Below, one piece after another: positions 36,708 through 44,983 of a stretch of 64,000 nt of DNA. The stretch's first letter is position 1; each line of letters starts with the position of its first letter. Under the pieces are notes generated by a model that was not told the origin of the DNA, searched no databases, and saw only the letters and a program-made list of their open reading frames with translations. A program made the position numbers and the translations under genes. The stretch is from Arthrobacter sp. OY3WO11 (GTDB lineage: Bacteria > Actinomycetota > Actinomycetes > Actinomycetales > Micrococcaceae). Location of the stretch: assembly GCF_001641125.1 (NCBI RefSeq), contig NZ_LWLP01000001.1, forward strand, positions 1,396,530-1,460,529, read 5' to 3'.

Positions 36708-37894
36708 TGTCCCCACCCGCGCCCTAGCCTCGCAGCCTCGGCCAGGGAACCCGGCGGGCGTGAACCCAGCGCAACCACCGGCTCATCACTGATCACCGAG
36801 TGGTAATGCCCGACCAGTTGGTCACAGAGCGCAGGCCACGTCCTGTCCTGCACGGAAGCATGGGCCGCAGCAGCGAACGCGCGGCGTTTGGCGTCGTCGC
36901 CCATCAGGTCGAGCACGTGGCCGCGCAAGCCGGACAGGTCGCCCGGTTCGTAGAGCCAGCCAGTCCGTGAGTTCTCCACCAGGTCCAGCGGCCCGCCCCG
37001 GCCTGTGGCCACCACCGGCACGCCCGATGCCATGGCCTCCTGGATGGTCTGGCAGAAGGTCTCGAACTCACCCGGATGCACAAAGAGGTCGAAGGATGCG
37101 ACAGCCCGCGCCAGCTCCTCGCCGCCCAGAAACCCGGTGAAAACTGCGTCAGGCAAGGCGCTTTCGAGGGCAGCCCGCTGCGGGCCGTCGCCAACAACCA
37201 CCAGCCTGGTGTTGGGAATCCCGGCCAGGGCTGCCAGGTCCTCCACCTGTTTCTCCGCGGCCAGCCGTCCCACGTAGCCGATGATCCGCTGTCCGCCGGG
37301 AGCCACGGAAGCCCGCCATCCGTCGTCGCGCTTTTCCGGCGAGAACCGTGCCGTGTCCACCCCCCGGCGCCACATCTGCACCCGGGGAATGCCGCGGCCG
37401 CGCAACTGGTTCAGCGCGAATGTGGACGGCACCAGGGTGCGGGTGGCCAGCAGATGGATGTTGTCAACCCGGTTCCAGGCCCAGTTCTCCAGGAACGGCA
37501 CGCCGTATCTCGCCGCGTAACTGGGGACTTCGGTCTGGTAGATGGCCACGCTGGGAATCCCCAGCTGGTGCGCCGCCTGCGCCGCCCGCCAGCCAAGGAT
37601 GAACGGCGAGGCGAGGTGGACAACGTCCGGTGCGTAGTCGGCAAGGATTCGCTTGACCCGGTAAACACCGCCCATCGCCACCCTGACGTTTGCATAGCCG
37701 GCCAGCGGCACAGCCGGCAGCCGGCGGATTTCCGCGCCCCGGACATGGTCCGGGGCCTCCTCGTCCAGCGTGGAAGGCGCGATCACCAGGACGTCGTCGC
37801 CCCGGTTCTCAAGGTGTTCCAGCACGCGCAGGATGGAATGCGTTACGCCGTTCATCAGCGGCAGGAATGATTCAGCAACTATTGCGATCCTCAC
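36704..37894 (-). CDS. GT4-family glycosyltransferase, MgtA/PimB-like
   Basis: GT-B glycosyltransferase of family 4, probably transferring mannose or another sugar from a nucleotide sugar to a lipid or polysaccharide acceptor at the membrane. The N-terminal MRIAIVAESFLPLMNGVT and the C-terminal EFETFCQTIQEAMASGVPV (the E-x7-E donor motif) are visible. It overlaps by four bases the UDP-glucose dehydrogenase start. The C-terminal GSRPPGSLAEAARLGRG is encoded by a sequence that matches a dispersed repeat near purH (46.69 and 46.83 kb), so this tail may be a repeat-derived addition. Confidence 0.92.
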   Translation of the reverse strand: MRIAIVAESFLPLMNGVTHSILRVLEHLENRGDDVLVIAPSTLDEEAPDHVRGAEIRRLPAVPLAGYANVRVAMGGVYRVKRILADYAPDVVHLASPFILGWRAAQAAHQLGIPSVAIYQTEVPSYAARYGVPFLENWAWNRVDNIHLLATRTLVPSTFALNQLRGRGIPRVQMWRRGVDTARFSPEKRDDGWRASVAPGGQRIIGYVGRLAAEKQVEDLAALAGIPNTRLVVVGDGPQRAALESALPDAVFTGFLGGEELARAVASFDLFVHPGEFETFCQTIQEAMASGVPVVATGRGGPLDLVENSRTGWLYEPGDLSGLRGHVLDLMGDDAKRRAFAAAAHASVQDRTWPALCDQLVGHYHSVISDEPVVALGSRPPGSLAEAARLGRGWGQ

Positions 37895-37992
37895 CCCTCC
37901 ACGGTGTGCGGGCGGCGTTGCCGGGCGGGGGAGAAAACGTTACCCGGAGGGAAAGGCTGCGTGAACAGCAGGACGCCGAACTGAAAAAAATT

Positions 37993-38033
37993 ACTAAGTA
38001 GGCTTTGCATATGATGCTAAGCATGCTTAGTGT
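37993..38033 (+). promoter_or_regulatory. promoter with two CTAAG-type palindromes, upstream of DUF2382 gene
   Basis: First site ACTAAG-TAGG-CTTTGC (37993-38008, right arm degenerate), second site CTAAG-CATG-CTTAG (38017-38030, perfect 14-bp palindrome). TTGCAT at 38005-38010 and TAGTGT at 38028-38033 form a -35/-10 pair with 17-base spacing, so the second palindrome fills the spacer, as at the catalase. Confidence 0.6.
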
Positions 38034-38041
38034 AGAAGGGC

Positions 38042-38120
38042 AGCCAACGAAGAGCCTCAAGCAACGGGGTGGAGGCCAGCGCCAGGATCTCCCGGTGCCG
38101 GGACATCCATTTCGTTGGCT
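38042..38120 (+). ncRNA. structured 5' leader, three-stem junction
   Basis: A perfect 10-base stem (AGCCAACGAA at 38042-38051 with TTCGTTGGCT at 38111-38120) encloses two hairpins: GCCTC/GAGGC (about 38054-38075) and TCCCG-GTGC-CGGGA (about 38089-38102). It lies within the transcript predicted from the upstream promoter and ends 34 bases before the DUF2382 start. It matches no RNA class I recognise. Confidence 0.5.
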
Positions 38121-38154
38121 AAGCCCAGCGCAACGACACATCTAAGGAGACGTC

Positions 38155-39021
38155 ATGCTCAACAGGGAAAACATTGAAAACCTGCTCACCAAGGGTGGCA
38201 ACGTCATCGGTTCAGATGGCGAGAAGATCGGCTCCATCGGCCAGCTCTACGCGGACGACGACACGGGCGAGCCCACATGGGTCACCGTCAAGACGGGCCT
38301 TTTTGGCACCTCGCAGTCCTTCGTTCCCGTCGAGGGAGCACACAGCCAGGGCGACGACCTGGTGGTTCCGTTCACCAAGGAACACGTCAAGGACGCACCC
38401 CGGGTGGACGTTGACGGGCACCTCACCCCAGAGGAAGAGGATCGCCTGTACACCTACTACGAACGTGGTGCCCGCACCTACTCGGACACCCGGACTGATG
38501 ACGTGGACACCCGGAATGACGTCGACTTCCAGGGCGATGCAGACCTGAACGCCGGCACTCCCACCGCGGGTATTGGCCGCGACCGGGACCGGGACGCCAC
38601 CGACCGCCACACGGTTGGCCACGACACGTCCGGCCCCACCACTGACGACGCCATGACCCGTTCCGAGGAACGGCTCCACGTCGGCACCGAGCGTGAAGCC
38701 ACCGGACGGGCACGGCTGCGGAAGTACGTCACCACGGAACACGTCACCAAGACCGTCCCCGTGCAGCGTGAAGAGGTCCGCCTGGAGCGCGAGCCCATCA
38801 CCGATGCCAACCGCGGCGAGGCCCTGAGCGGTCCGGACATCAGCGAAGAGGAGCACGAGGTGATCCTCCATGAGGAGCGCCCCGTCGTGGAGAAGGAAAC
38901 CGTTCCGGTGGAGCGCGTCCGCCTGGACAAGGACGTCGTCCAGGATGACGTCACGGTCAGCGAAGAGGTCCGCAAGGAGCACATTGACGCGGACGGCGTG
39001 GACCGCGACTCGCGCCGCTAA
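38155..39021 (+). CDS. PRC-barrel and DUF2382 stress protein
   Basis: About 288 residues: an N-terminal PRC-barrel (residues 10-80, VIGSDGEKIGSIGQLYADD, EPTWVTVKTGLFG), an acidic disordered linker rich in Asp/Arg/Thr, and a C-terminal DUF2382 (YsnF-like) domain with LRKYVTTEHVTKTVPVQRE and ILHEERPVVEKETVPVERV. This arrangement is common in radiation- and stress-tolerant actinobacteria; the mechanism is unknown. CTAAGGAGACGTC precedes the ATG. It has palindromic promoter sites, a structured leader and a strong hairpin terminator, which suggests tight control. Confidence 0.93.
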   Translation: MLNRENIENLLTKGGNVIGSDGEKIGSIGQLYADDDTGEPTWVTVKTGLFGTSQSFVPVEGAHSQGDDLVVPFTKEHVKDAPRVDVDGHLTPEEEDRLYTYYERGARTYSDTRTDDVDTRNDVDFQGDADLNAGTPTAGIGRDRDRDATDRHTVGHDTSGPTTDDAMTRSEERLHVGTEREATGRARLRKYVTTEHVTKTVPVQREEVRLEREPITDANRGEALSGPDISEEEHEVILHEERPVVEKETVPVERVRLDKDVVQDDVTVSEEVRKEHIDADGVDRDSRR

Positions 39022-39103
39022 GCTTCACCGCTAAAGCGCTGACGTTTGAGGGCGCCACTGAGGCGCCGTCGAACGGGCCGGCGCGGAGGCAAGCGCACAC
39101 CAC

Positions 39104-39140
39104 ACGACGCCGGGAGTCCACAGGGAACTCCCGGCGTCGT
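39104..39140 (+). terminator. hairpin after DUF2382 gene
   Basis: A 14-base perfect stem (ACGACGCCGGGAGT and its complement) with a 9-base loop. No long T-run, but position and strength fit a terminator. Confidence 0.8.
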
Positions 39141-39164
39141 CGTGCATGCGGAACTTTCTTGAAC

Positions 39165-39203
39165 GCTGGTGCAGTCCCCGCGCAGGGCGGCAACTGCACC
39201 AGC
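39165..39203 (-). terminator. hairpin downstream of the DUF4383 gene
   Basis: Perfect 11-base stem GCTGGTGCAGT / ACTGCACCAGC around a 17-base loop. It sits between convergent genes and likely ends the leftward DUF4383 transcript. Confidence 0.6.
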
Positions 39204-39279
39204 CAGTAGGACGAATATCTTCAGAACTTAGGGTTCTTCTTCATTCGCGGCTCCTGTTTCCCGGTTTACGGATTCCGGG

Positions 39280-39738
39280 CTATGTCCTGCGGGCCGACGT
39301 CCTGGAGAACAGCCAGCCGGCAACAATCATTGCGACGCCCAGCACCAGGTGTGCCCAGTTGTCCATCATGTTCAGGGCCAGGAAGTTTGCCGCCGAATCC
39401 ACTCCGACGATGAGCCCGAAGATGGCCAGGACGATGTACAGTCCGCCTGCCCCCAAGAGGAAGTTCCTTGCTCCGTGTTCGGTCCGGGACATGGCCCAGC
39501 CGGTGGCACCGATGGCCAACTGCACGATGTTAAGCAGCATGGACACCTGGAACAGCCCCAGGAACATGGCGTGCGACGCCGGTCCGAGGAGCATCAGTTC
39601 GCTGTATTGGGTGGTGACGCCCGGGATGAAGCCCAGGACACCGACCAGCATCAAAAGAATTCCCACTCCCATGCCAGCGTTTTGGACGTCTGCCCGGCCA
39701 AAATGAACGCCGTGTGCATGTGGGGATGCGGTAGTCAT
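39280..39738 (-). CDS. DUF4383-type four-helix membrane protein
   Basis: Product of about 152 residues with four membrane helices and the DUF4383 pattern: GILLMLVGVLGFIPGVTT, LLGPASHAMFLGLFQVSMLL, and LALNMMDNWAHLVLGVAMI. The family is unstudied and widespread in actinobacteria near stress genes. The start MTTASPHAHGVHFG has GGAGGGAAG upstream; a longer upstream frame is Arg-rich and not protein-like. Confidence 0.88.
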   Translation of the reverse strand: MTTASPHAHGVHFGRADVQNAGMGVGILLMLVGVLGFIPGVTTQYSELMLLGPASHAMFLGLFQVSMLLNIVQLAIGATGWAMSRTEHGARNFLLGAGGLYIVLAIFGLIVGVDSAANFLALNMMDNWAHLVLGVAMIVAGWLFSRTSARRT

Positions 39739-39893
39739 TTCTTCCCTCCAATCCACTCGTTGTGGACAGTTAAATTTTACGGCGGACCGCTCCGAAAAGC
39801 TCCGGAACAGCTTGCGCCGGACTTTCCGCCGATCTAACGGATGAGCCTGTCGTTCCCGGCCCGGACGCCTGTGCCGTGACACCATGGGGCACG

Positions 39894-41213
39894 ATGAAAA
39901 TGCGTGCTGACCAGACCGGAGACCGTGGCCTTCCCATGCCCTTGTGGCTGCAGGGTGCCCTCGAAACGGCGCAGGCAGCCATCATTTCCGCGCTGGTGGT
40001 GACTGCCCCGGTCATCGCCGTGTGGGCCACTGCCGGCTTCCAGAACAGCTCCTTCGACGTCCTGGCCCGGCTGGCGGGGCAGTCCTGGCTGCTGGTCCAC
40101 GGAGTTCCGCTTGAACTCAGTGCCGCGGGTTCCGACGCCGCCGGCAACGGGGAGTTTGGCGTTCTGTCGCTGATTCCGCTGGGCCTTACCCTGCTGCCTT
40201 TCCTGCTTGCGTGGCGGGCCGGACGGCGCCTTGCCCGCGCGTCCTATACAGACCAGCTGTGGCAGGCATTGCTCGGCTCGTGGGTTGTCTACGCCGCCTT
40301 CGGAACGGCCACCGGCTTCGTCTGCCGTACCCCGGACGTGGGTATCAATCCCTGGTTTGCCATGCTGATTCCGCTCATTCCCTATGCGCTGGGCATGGTG
40401 ATCGGCGCCCGGCGTGAGGCCGGTTCCTGGAGCCGCCTCATCGGCGTCGACGCCGTGGACTGGATTTTCCGCACCAGCCAGCATTCGCGGTGGGCCGGCT
40501 CCTACCTTGCTTCCGCCGGCAAGGCCGGTTTTGTGGCCACCGTTTCCGCGCTGTCCCTGGCTGCCGTGCTGCTGGCGGTGGACCTGTTCATCCACTGGAA
40601 CCTGGTGGTTGCCGTCTATGAGGCGCTCGATGCCGGCGCTGTTGGAGGTGCCGCCCTGACCATCGCCCAGCTCGGCTTCCTTCCCAATCTTGCGGTCTTC
40701 GCCTTGGCGTGGACATCCGGGGCCGGCTTTGCCATGGGGGTCGGTTCGCAGGTGGGTCCCCTGGGAACCGCCGTCGGACCGCTGCCTTCCATTCCGGTTC
40801 TGGCCGCCATCCCTTCCGGGCCGCTGGACTACGCCTTTGTGGCCCTGATCGTCCCGGTGCTTGCGGGCGTGCTGGCCGGCTGGTGGTTCCTGCGCGAAGG
40901 TGAAAACCACTTCGATGAGTGGCTTTCCATCAAGATCCGTGCCCGCTGGTTCACGGCAACAGTCTCCACCCTGGTGCTGGGGATCCTGGCCGGGCTGGCA
41001 GCCGGGCTGCTGGCGTTTGGCCTGGCTTGGCTGGCCCGCGGCTCGGCGGGAATCGGCCGCCTGACGGACATCGGTCCGGACCCGCTCTGGACGGGTGTCT
41101 GGCTGGCTGCGGAAGTGGCCGTCGGCGTCGTCATCGGTTACGCGGCCGGGCCGTGGCTGGAACGCGAGCAGGCGGCGTCGGACGAGGAAGCGGAACTGGT
41201 TTCCAGGGCCTAA
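39894..41213 (+). CDS. DUF6350 membrane protein
   Basis: A roughly 440-residue protein with about ten membrane helices. It belongs to a family (DUF6350) usually found beside purN in actinobacteria, as here apart from one inserted reverse gene. Landmarks: LQGALETAQAAIISALVV in helix 1 and VGSQVGPLGTAVGPLPSIPV. A GTG six codons upstream is an alternative start; the region lacks a clear ribosome site. Function unknown. Confidence 0.85.
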   Translation: MKMRADQTGDRGLPMPLWLQGALETAQAAIISALVVTAPVIAVWATAGFQNSSFDVLARLAGQSWLLVHGVPLELSAAGSDAAGNGEFGVLSLIPLGLTLLPFLLAWRAGRRLARASYTDQLWQALLGSWVVYAAFGTATGFVCRTPDVGINPWFAMLIPLIPYALGMVIGARREAGSWSRLIGVDAVDWIFRTSQHSRWAGSYLASAGKAGFVATVSALSLAAVLLAVDLFIHWNLVVAVYEALDAGAVGGAALTIAQLGFLPNLAVFALAWTSGAGFAMGVGSQVGPLGTAVGPLPSIPVLAAIPSGPLDYAFVALIVPVLAGVLAGWWFLREGENHFDEWLSIKIRARWFTATVSTLVLGILAGLAAGLLAFGLAWLARGSAGIGRLTDIGPDPLWTGVWLAAEVAVGVVIGYAAGPWLEREQAASDEEAELVSRA

Positions 41214-41272
41214 CTTTTGCAGCGCTGCTGAGTTGCCGCTGCACGGTTTGGGGCCGGCGGCGGCGCGGCTGG

Positions 41273-41704
41273 CTAGGGGAGCTGCCGGGGCAGCGAGTTT
41301 TCCAGCTGGACCCTGCACGCCGACTGCGCCTGGTCCGTGAGCGCCCGTCCCATGCATGCCTGGTACTGGCGCACGTCATCGAAGAATACGGCGGTCACCA
41401 GGATCAGCAGCACCATGATGGCGGACACCACCAGGCCCGAGATGGTGCCGATCAGGACCAGCCTGGATTCTTTTAGCCTCGCGGCCCGTACCAGGAGGAC
41501 AACGCCCAGGGCCACACTAGCCGCCGTGAGGATCCCGGTCAGCCACAGGTAGTTGACGTCCAGCTGGTAGACGAAGAAGGCGCCGAGCACCGAGATGACG
41601 AACATCCGGAACAGGGTGTGGGTCTTGGCCAGCGAGGCTTTGGCTGCCTCGCTGAGCGGCGGCCTGGTCCGCTGCTGCCCAGCCGGTTGCGGAGAGGTGT
41701 TCAT
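41273..41704 (-). CDS. membrane protein of unknown function
   Basis: A 143-residue protein with three membrane helices (about residues 34-55, 58-76 and 85-110), a Pro/Gln-rich N-terminus and a C-terminal extracytoplasmic region with two Cys (QACMGRALTDQAQSACR) likely to pair. It is inserted between the co-directional DUF6350 and purN genes, on the other strand. I do not recognise the family. Confidence 0.75.
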   Translation of the reverse strand: MNTSPQPAGQQRTRPPLSEAAKASLAKTHTLFRMFVISVLGAFFVYQLDVNYLWLTGILTAASVALGVVLLVRAARLKESRLVLIGTISGLVVSAIMVLLILVTAVFFDDVRQYQACMGRALTDQAQSACRVQLENSLPRQLP

Positions 41705-41743
41705 GTTTTCCAGCCTACGCGAGCGTGCCCATAAGCTAGAGCC

Positions 41744-42337
41744 ATGCGCATCGTAGTCCTCGTTTCCGGTACCGGGTCCAACCTCCAGGCTGTCATCGAC
41801 GCAGTCAAGGCGGGGGAGCTGGAGGTGGAAATCGCGGCTGTGGGTGCCGACCGTCCGGGCACGTTCGGGGTGGAACGGTCAGCGGCCGCGGGCATCCCGA
41901 CGTTCGTGGTTGATTTCAAGGCCTACCCGGACCGGGCTGCCTGGAATGCAGCGCTGACGGACGCCGTGGCCCGATTCAAGCCCGATGTGGTGGTCTCCTC
42001 GGGGTTTATGCGCATCGTCAGCCCGGAGTTCATCGATGCCTTTAACGGCAAGTACCTGAACACCCACCCGGCACTGCTTCCGGCTTTTCCGGGAGCCCAC
42101 GGGGTGCGGGACGCCATGACGTACGGCGTTAAGGTGACCGGCTGCACCGTGCACTGGGCGGACGCCGGGGTGGACACCGGCCCCATCATCGCCCAGGAGG
42201 CCGTGGCCATCGATGATTCGGACACGGAGGAGACCCTGCACGAGCGCATCAAGGTAGTGGAGCGCCGGCTCCTGGTGTCCACGCTGGCCTCCCTCGCCGC
42301 CGACCACCGCGCCAGCGCCTCGAACCTCCCCACCTGA
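41744..42337 (+). CDS. purN: phosphoribosylglycinamide formyltransferase
   Basis: Transfers formyl from 10-formyl-THF to GAR in purine synthesis. Landmarks: VLVSGTGSNLQAVIDAV at the phosphate-binding loop, NTHPALLPAFPGAHG with the catalytic His, and HWADAGVDTGPIIAQ with the catalytic Asp. The length (197) is normal. It precedes purH by about 2.6 kb, the usual pair here split by a DUF559 gene and a reverse MFS gene. A hairpin repeat follows 14 bases after the stop. Confidence 0.96.
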   Translation: MRIVVLVSGTGSNLQAVIDAVKAGELEVEIAAVGADRPGTFGVERSAAAGIPTFVVDFKAYPDRAAWNAALTDAVARFKPDVVVSSGFMRIVSPEFIDAFNGKYLNTHPALLPAFPGAHGVRDAMTYGVKVTGCTVHWADAGVDTGPIIAQEAVAIDDSDTEETLHERIKVVERRLLVSTLASLAADHRASASNLPT

Positions 42338-42351
42338 CCCCCTCCCCTCCC

Positions 42352-42411
42352 AACTAGGTAGCGCTAAGTGTCGTTTTCAGCCCTCATAACGACACTTAGC
42401 GCTACCTAGTT
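42352..42411. repeat. 60-bp hairpin repeat, copy 2
   Basis: Perfect 24-base arms (core GTAGCGCTAAGTGTCGTT) around the 12-base loop at 42376-42387. Lies just after purN, where it could also end transcription. Same family as 17372-17431 and 43416-43475. Confidence 0.92.
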
Positions 42412-42476
42412 GGGCACGGGGGGCGGGCCTGTGGATAACCTCTGCGGCATTCCGCCCCGCCTGCCACGATGGGCGG

Positions 42477-43421
42477 ATGAAGGTTCCCAGACAACTGCCT
42501 GACCCTCTGGCGTCTTTGCCCTTCACCTTCCAGGAAGGGGTCGACGCCGGGATCAGCCGACGACGCCTGCGTCACCATGGCTTGCTCTGGCCAAGCCGGG
42601 GAGTCCGGGTGCCGGATGCCAGCGACGCATCACACCTCGCCCCTCGCATCCGTCCGTACACCTTGGTCGCTGAGTTCGCGGCCGCTTCGCACGCCTCGGC
42701 CTTTCTCCTGTGGGAGTTTCCGGGCTTCCTCCCGGGCAGTGATGAGCCACTGCTGCACATCTCGCGGCCTGACACCGTTGCCATCATGCGTCGGCCCGGT
42801 GTGAAGGGACATCGCGGGCAGTTTTTCGCCGACGAGATCGTGACCTACAACGGCCTGCTAATTACCTCTCGGGTGAGGACCTGGCTGGACTGCTCACGCA
42901 GGATGAGCATCGAAGAACTGACCGTTGTTGCTGATCACCTGCTGCGGATTCCGCGGCCGGACTTCGAGGGCAGGTCCGAGCCCCATGCAATCCGGGAGGA
43001 TCTCGAGGAAATGCTCGACCGGCACAAGGGGACACCCGGTATCAGGAAAGCCCGGGTTGCCCTTGACCGCGCCCGGGTGGGATCCGATTCCGCCCCGGAA
43101 ACCCGGCTGCGGCTGGCATTGGAAGACGCTGGCCTGCCCGAACCTTTTCTGAACGTGCCCACGGAACTGGGTGACGGCGTCGTTCGCCAGCCTGACTTGG
43201 GCTATCCGGAACAGAAGGTAGCGGTGGAGTACGACGGCGAGGGCCACTCCGAGGCGGTGCAGATCGTCCGCGATATTGCCCGCGAGGAGGACTTTGCCCG
43301 TGCAGGCTGGCTCCTCGTGAGGATTTCAAGGAGGCACATGGAGAGAGATGCCCGGCCGGCTGTGACCAAGATCCGTTCAGCGCTCCTGATCCGGGGCTGG
43401 TTACCCGGCAAGGAAAACTAG
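42477..43421 (+). CDS. DUF559/AbiEi-type protein with Vsr-like endonuclease domain
   Basis: Actinobacterial protein with an N-terminal AbiEi-like winged helix (GVDAGISRRRLRHHGLLWP) and a C-terminal DUF559-like restriction-endonuclease fold: RQPDLGYPEQKVAVEYDGEGH carries the PD...(E/D)xK type acid-rich strand, then FARAGWLLVRIS. These proteins are often multicopy and their role (defence, toxin or DNA repair) is unsettled. The stop codon is supplied by hairpin repeat copy 3, giving a C-terminal EN that may not be native. Hairpin copies flank the gene on both sides, so it could be a small mobile or repeat-bounded unit. Confidence 0.8.
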   Translation: MKVPRQLPDPLASLPFTFQEGVDAGISRRRLRHHGLLWPSRGVRVPDASDASHLAPRIRPYTLVAEFAAASHASAFLLWEFPGFLPGSDEPLLHISRPDTVAIMRRPGVKGHRGQFFADEIVTYNGLLITSRVRTWLDCSRRMSIEELTVVADHLLRIPRPDFEGRSEPHAIREDLEEMLDRHKGTPGIRKARVALDRARVGSDSAPETRLRLALEDAGLPEPFLNVPTELGDGVVRQPDLGYPEQKVAVEYDGEGHSEAVQIVRDIAREEDFARAGWLLVRISRRHMERDARPAVTKIRSALLIRGWLPGKEN

Positions 43422-43475
43422 GTAGCGCTAAGTGTCGTAACAAGGGTTGAAAACGACACTTAGCGCTACCTAGTT
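43416..43475. repeat. 60-bp hairpin repeat, copy 3
   Basis: Perfect 23-base arms of the same family, with a longer 14-base loop. Its left tip provides the TAG stop of the DUF559 gene; its right tip runs into a 13-G tract. Confidence 0.9.
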
Positions 43476-43488
43476 GGGGGGGGGGGGG
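43476..43488. repeat. G13 homopolymer
   Basis: Thirteen consecutive G residues between the hairpin repeat and the stop codon of the MFS gene. Longest homopolymer in the window; length may be variable or misassembled. Confidence 0.9.
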
Positions 43489-44841
43489 TTATTCGAGGCG
43501 GCGCTGTTTGGTCTCGGGGGAGAAGAACGCCATCCACAGCACGGCCAGTACCACCAGCCCGCCGGCGAGGGCGAAGGACGTGGCCAGCCCCAGCTCGGGC
43601 CAGAAGTAGTTGGCGAAAATCAGCGGCCCGAAGCCGGCACCCAAACGCGAGAACGTGGACGCCCAGCCGAAGCCGGTGCCGCGCAGCTCGGTGGGGTAGA
43701 GCTCGGACACATAGGCGTACAGCACCGGGATGGCCACCTGCACCACGAATCCGAATACCAGCAGCCAGAACACCGCCGCCGTGGGGATGTCCACCACAAA
43801 AGCCACGATCACCAGGGTCAGCGCGGACAACGGGCCGGTGATGGCCAGGATCCATTTGCGCCCAACCCGTTCCACCAGCAGGGCGGCCACAACAACGCCC
43901 AAGAGCCCGACGGCGGCCATGGACGCGGTGGTGACGAACGCCTTGTACTCGGCGAAGCCGGCGCCGATCAGGATCCTGGGCATCCAGGTCAATGACAGGT
44001 AGTAGACCAGCAGGATCGAGAAGAACAGGGCCCAGGCCGTGGCCGTGATTTTCCAGTTGAACTGCCACACCAGCCGCAGCTGGTGCCAGGCACTGCCGGC
44101 CGAGAGCCGCGGCACTTCCTTGGCATCGGGCAGGCTGTAGGCGCGTGGTTCCGCTCCGGTCGCGGCCACCAGCCCGTCGATCACCTTGGCCGCCTCCTCA
44201 CGGCGGCCCTTCCGGATCAGGAACAATGGGGACTCCGGAACGCTGCGCCGGACCCAGAACACCAGCAGGGCGGGCAGGACCATCACCAGCATGGTCAGCC
44301 GCCAGTCGCCATACAGGGCCACAAGGCCGGCGGATACAAAGCCTGCCAGGGCTGCCCCCACAGGCCACCAGCCGTCCATCGCCGTGAGGACCTTGCCGCG
44401 CTGCTTGCGGGGGGTGAACTCACCCACTAACGCGTAGTCCACCGGGATGCAGCCGCCCAGGCCGAACCCGGCCATAAAGCGGAACACACAGAACCAGAGG
44501 AAGTCAGGGGAGAAGGCGCCCAGGACGGTGAACAGCGAGAAGATCAGCAGCGTGGCCGTGAAGGCCTTCTTGCGCCCGATGGTGTCCGCGATGGTGCCCC
44601 ACACAAACGCGCCCAGGGCCATGCCGATCAGGTTCGACGTACCCACCCACGCCACCTCGCCCGGGGAAAGGGCCCAGTGGGTTGAAAGCAAAGGTATGAG
44701 GATGCCGTTGAGGGTCACATCCCAGGCATCGAACATGAAGCCGAGGCCGCCGATCAAAAAGATCTTGCCCTGGACTTTCCATCGCCAGGGCAGTTCCTGG
44801 ACCACCTGTTCGCCGCTCGGCACAGTGGTGTAAGTATTCAT
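43489..44841 (-). CDS. MFS transporter, sugar/aromatic-acid porter type
   Basis: Twelve-helix major facilitator, probably a proton symporter. Landmarks: [19 protein letters not shown], the loop motif [13 protein letters not shown], and [20 protein letters not shown]. Resembles the metabolite:H+ symporter group; substrate open. AGGAGGCTGCG precedes the ATG; the longer upstream frame is not protein-like. It is divergent from purH. Confidence 0.9.
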   Translation of the reverse strand: MNTYTTVPSGEQVVQELPWRWKVQGKIFLIGGLGFMFDAWDVTLNGILIPLLSTHWALSPGEVAWVGTSNLIGMALGAFVWGTIADTIGRKKAFTATLLIFSLFTVLGAFSPDFLWFCVFRFMAGFGLGGCIPVDYALVGEFTPRKQRGKVLTAMDGWWPVGAALAGFVSAGLVALYGDWRLTMLVMVLPALLVFWVRRSVPESPLFLIRKGRREEAAKVIDGLVAATGAEPRAYSLPDAKEVPRLSAGSAWHQLRLVWQFNWKITATAWALFFSILLVYYLSLTWMPRILIGAGFAEYKAFVTTASMAAVGLLGVVVAALLVERVGRKWILAITGPLSALTLVIVAFVVDIPTAAVFWLLVFGFVVQVAIPVLYAYVSELYPTELRGTGFGWASTFSRLGAGFGPLIFANYFWPELGLATSFALAGGLVVLAVLWMAFFSPETKQRRLE

Positions 44842-44983
44842 CGCAGCCTCCTGGGAAAACTTTAGCCGGGCGCACTGGGGTTCACACTCCGGCCGACTCG
44901 CGGGGCAACCTCCGCTTCGGGATAAACTGGGCCGTATCCCCACCAACCGCGGCATTTGTCCGCGAGATAAGACGGAGACATTT

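Noticed and set aside
35598..36806. Forward frame of 400 codons over ugd
   Set aside because: Opposite strand of a clear dehydrogenase, no domains.
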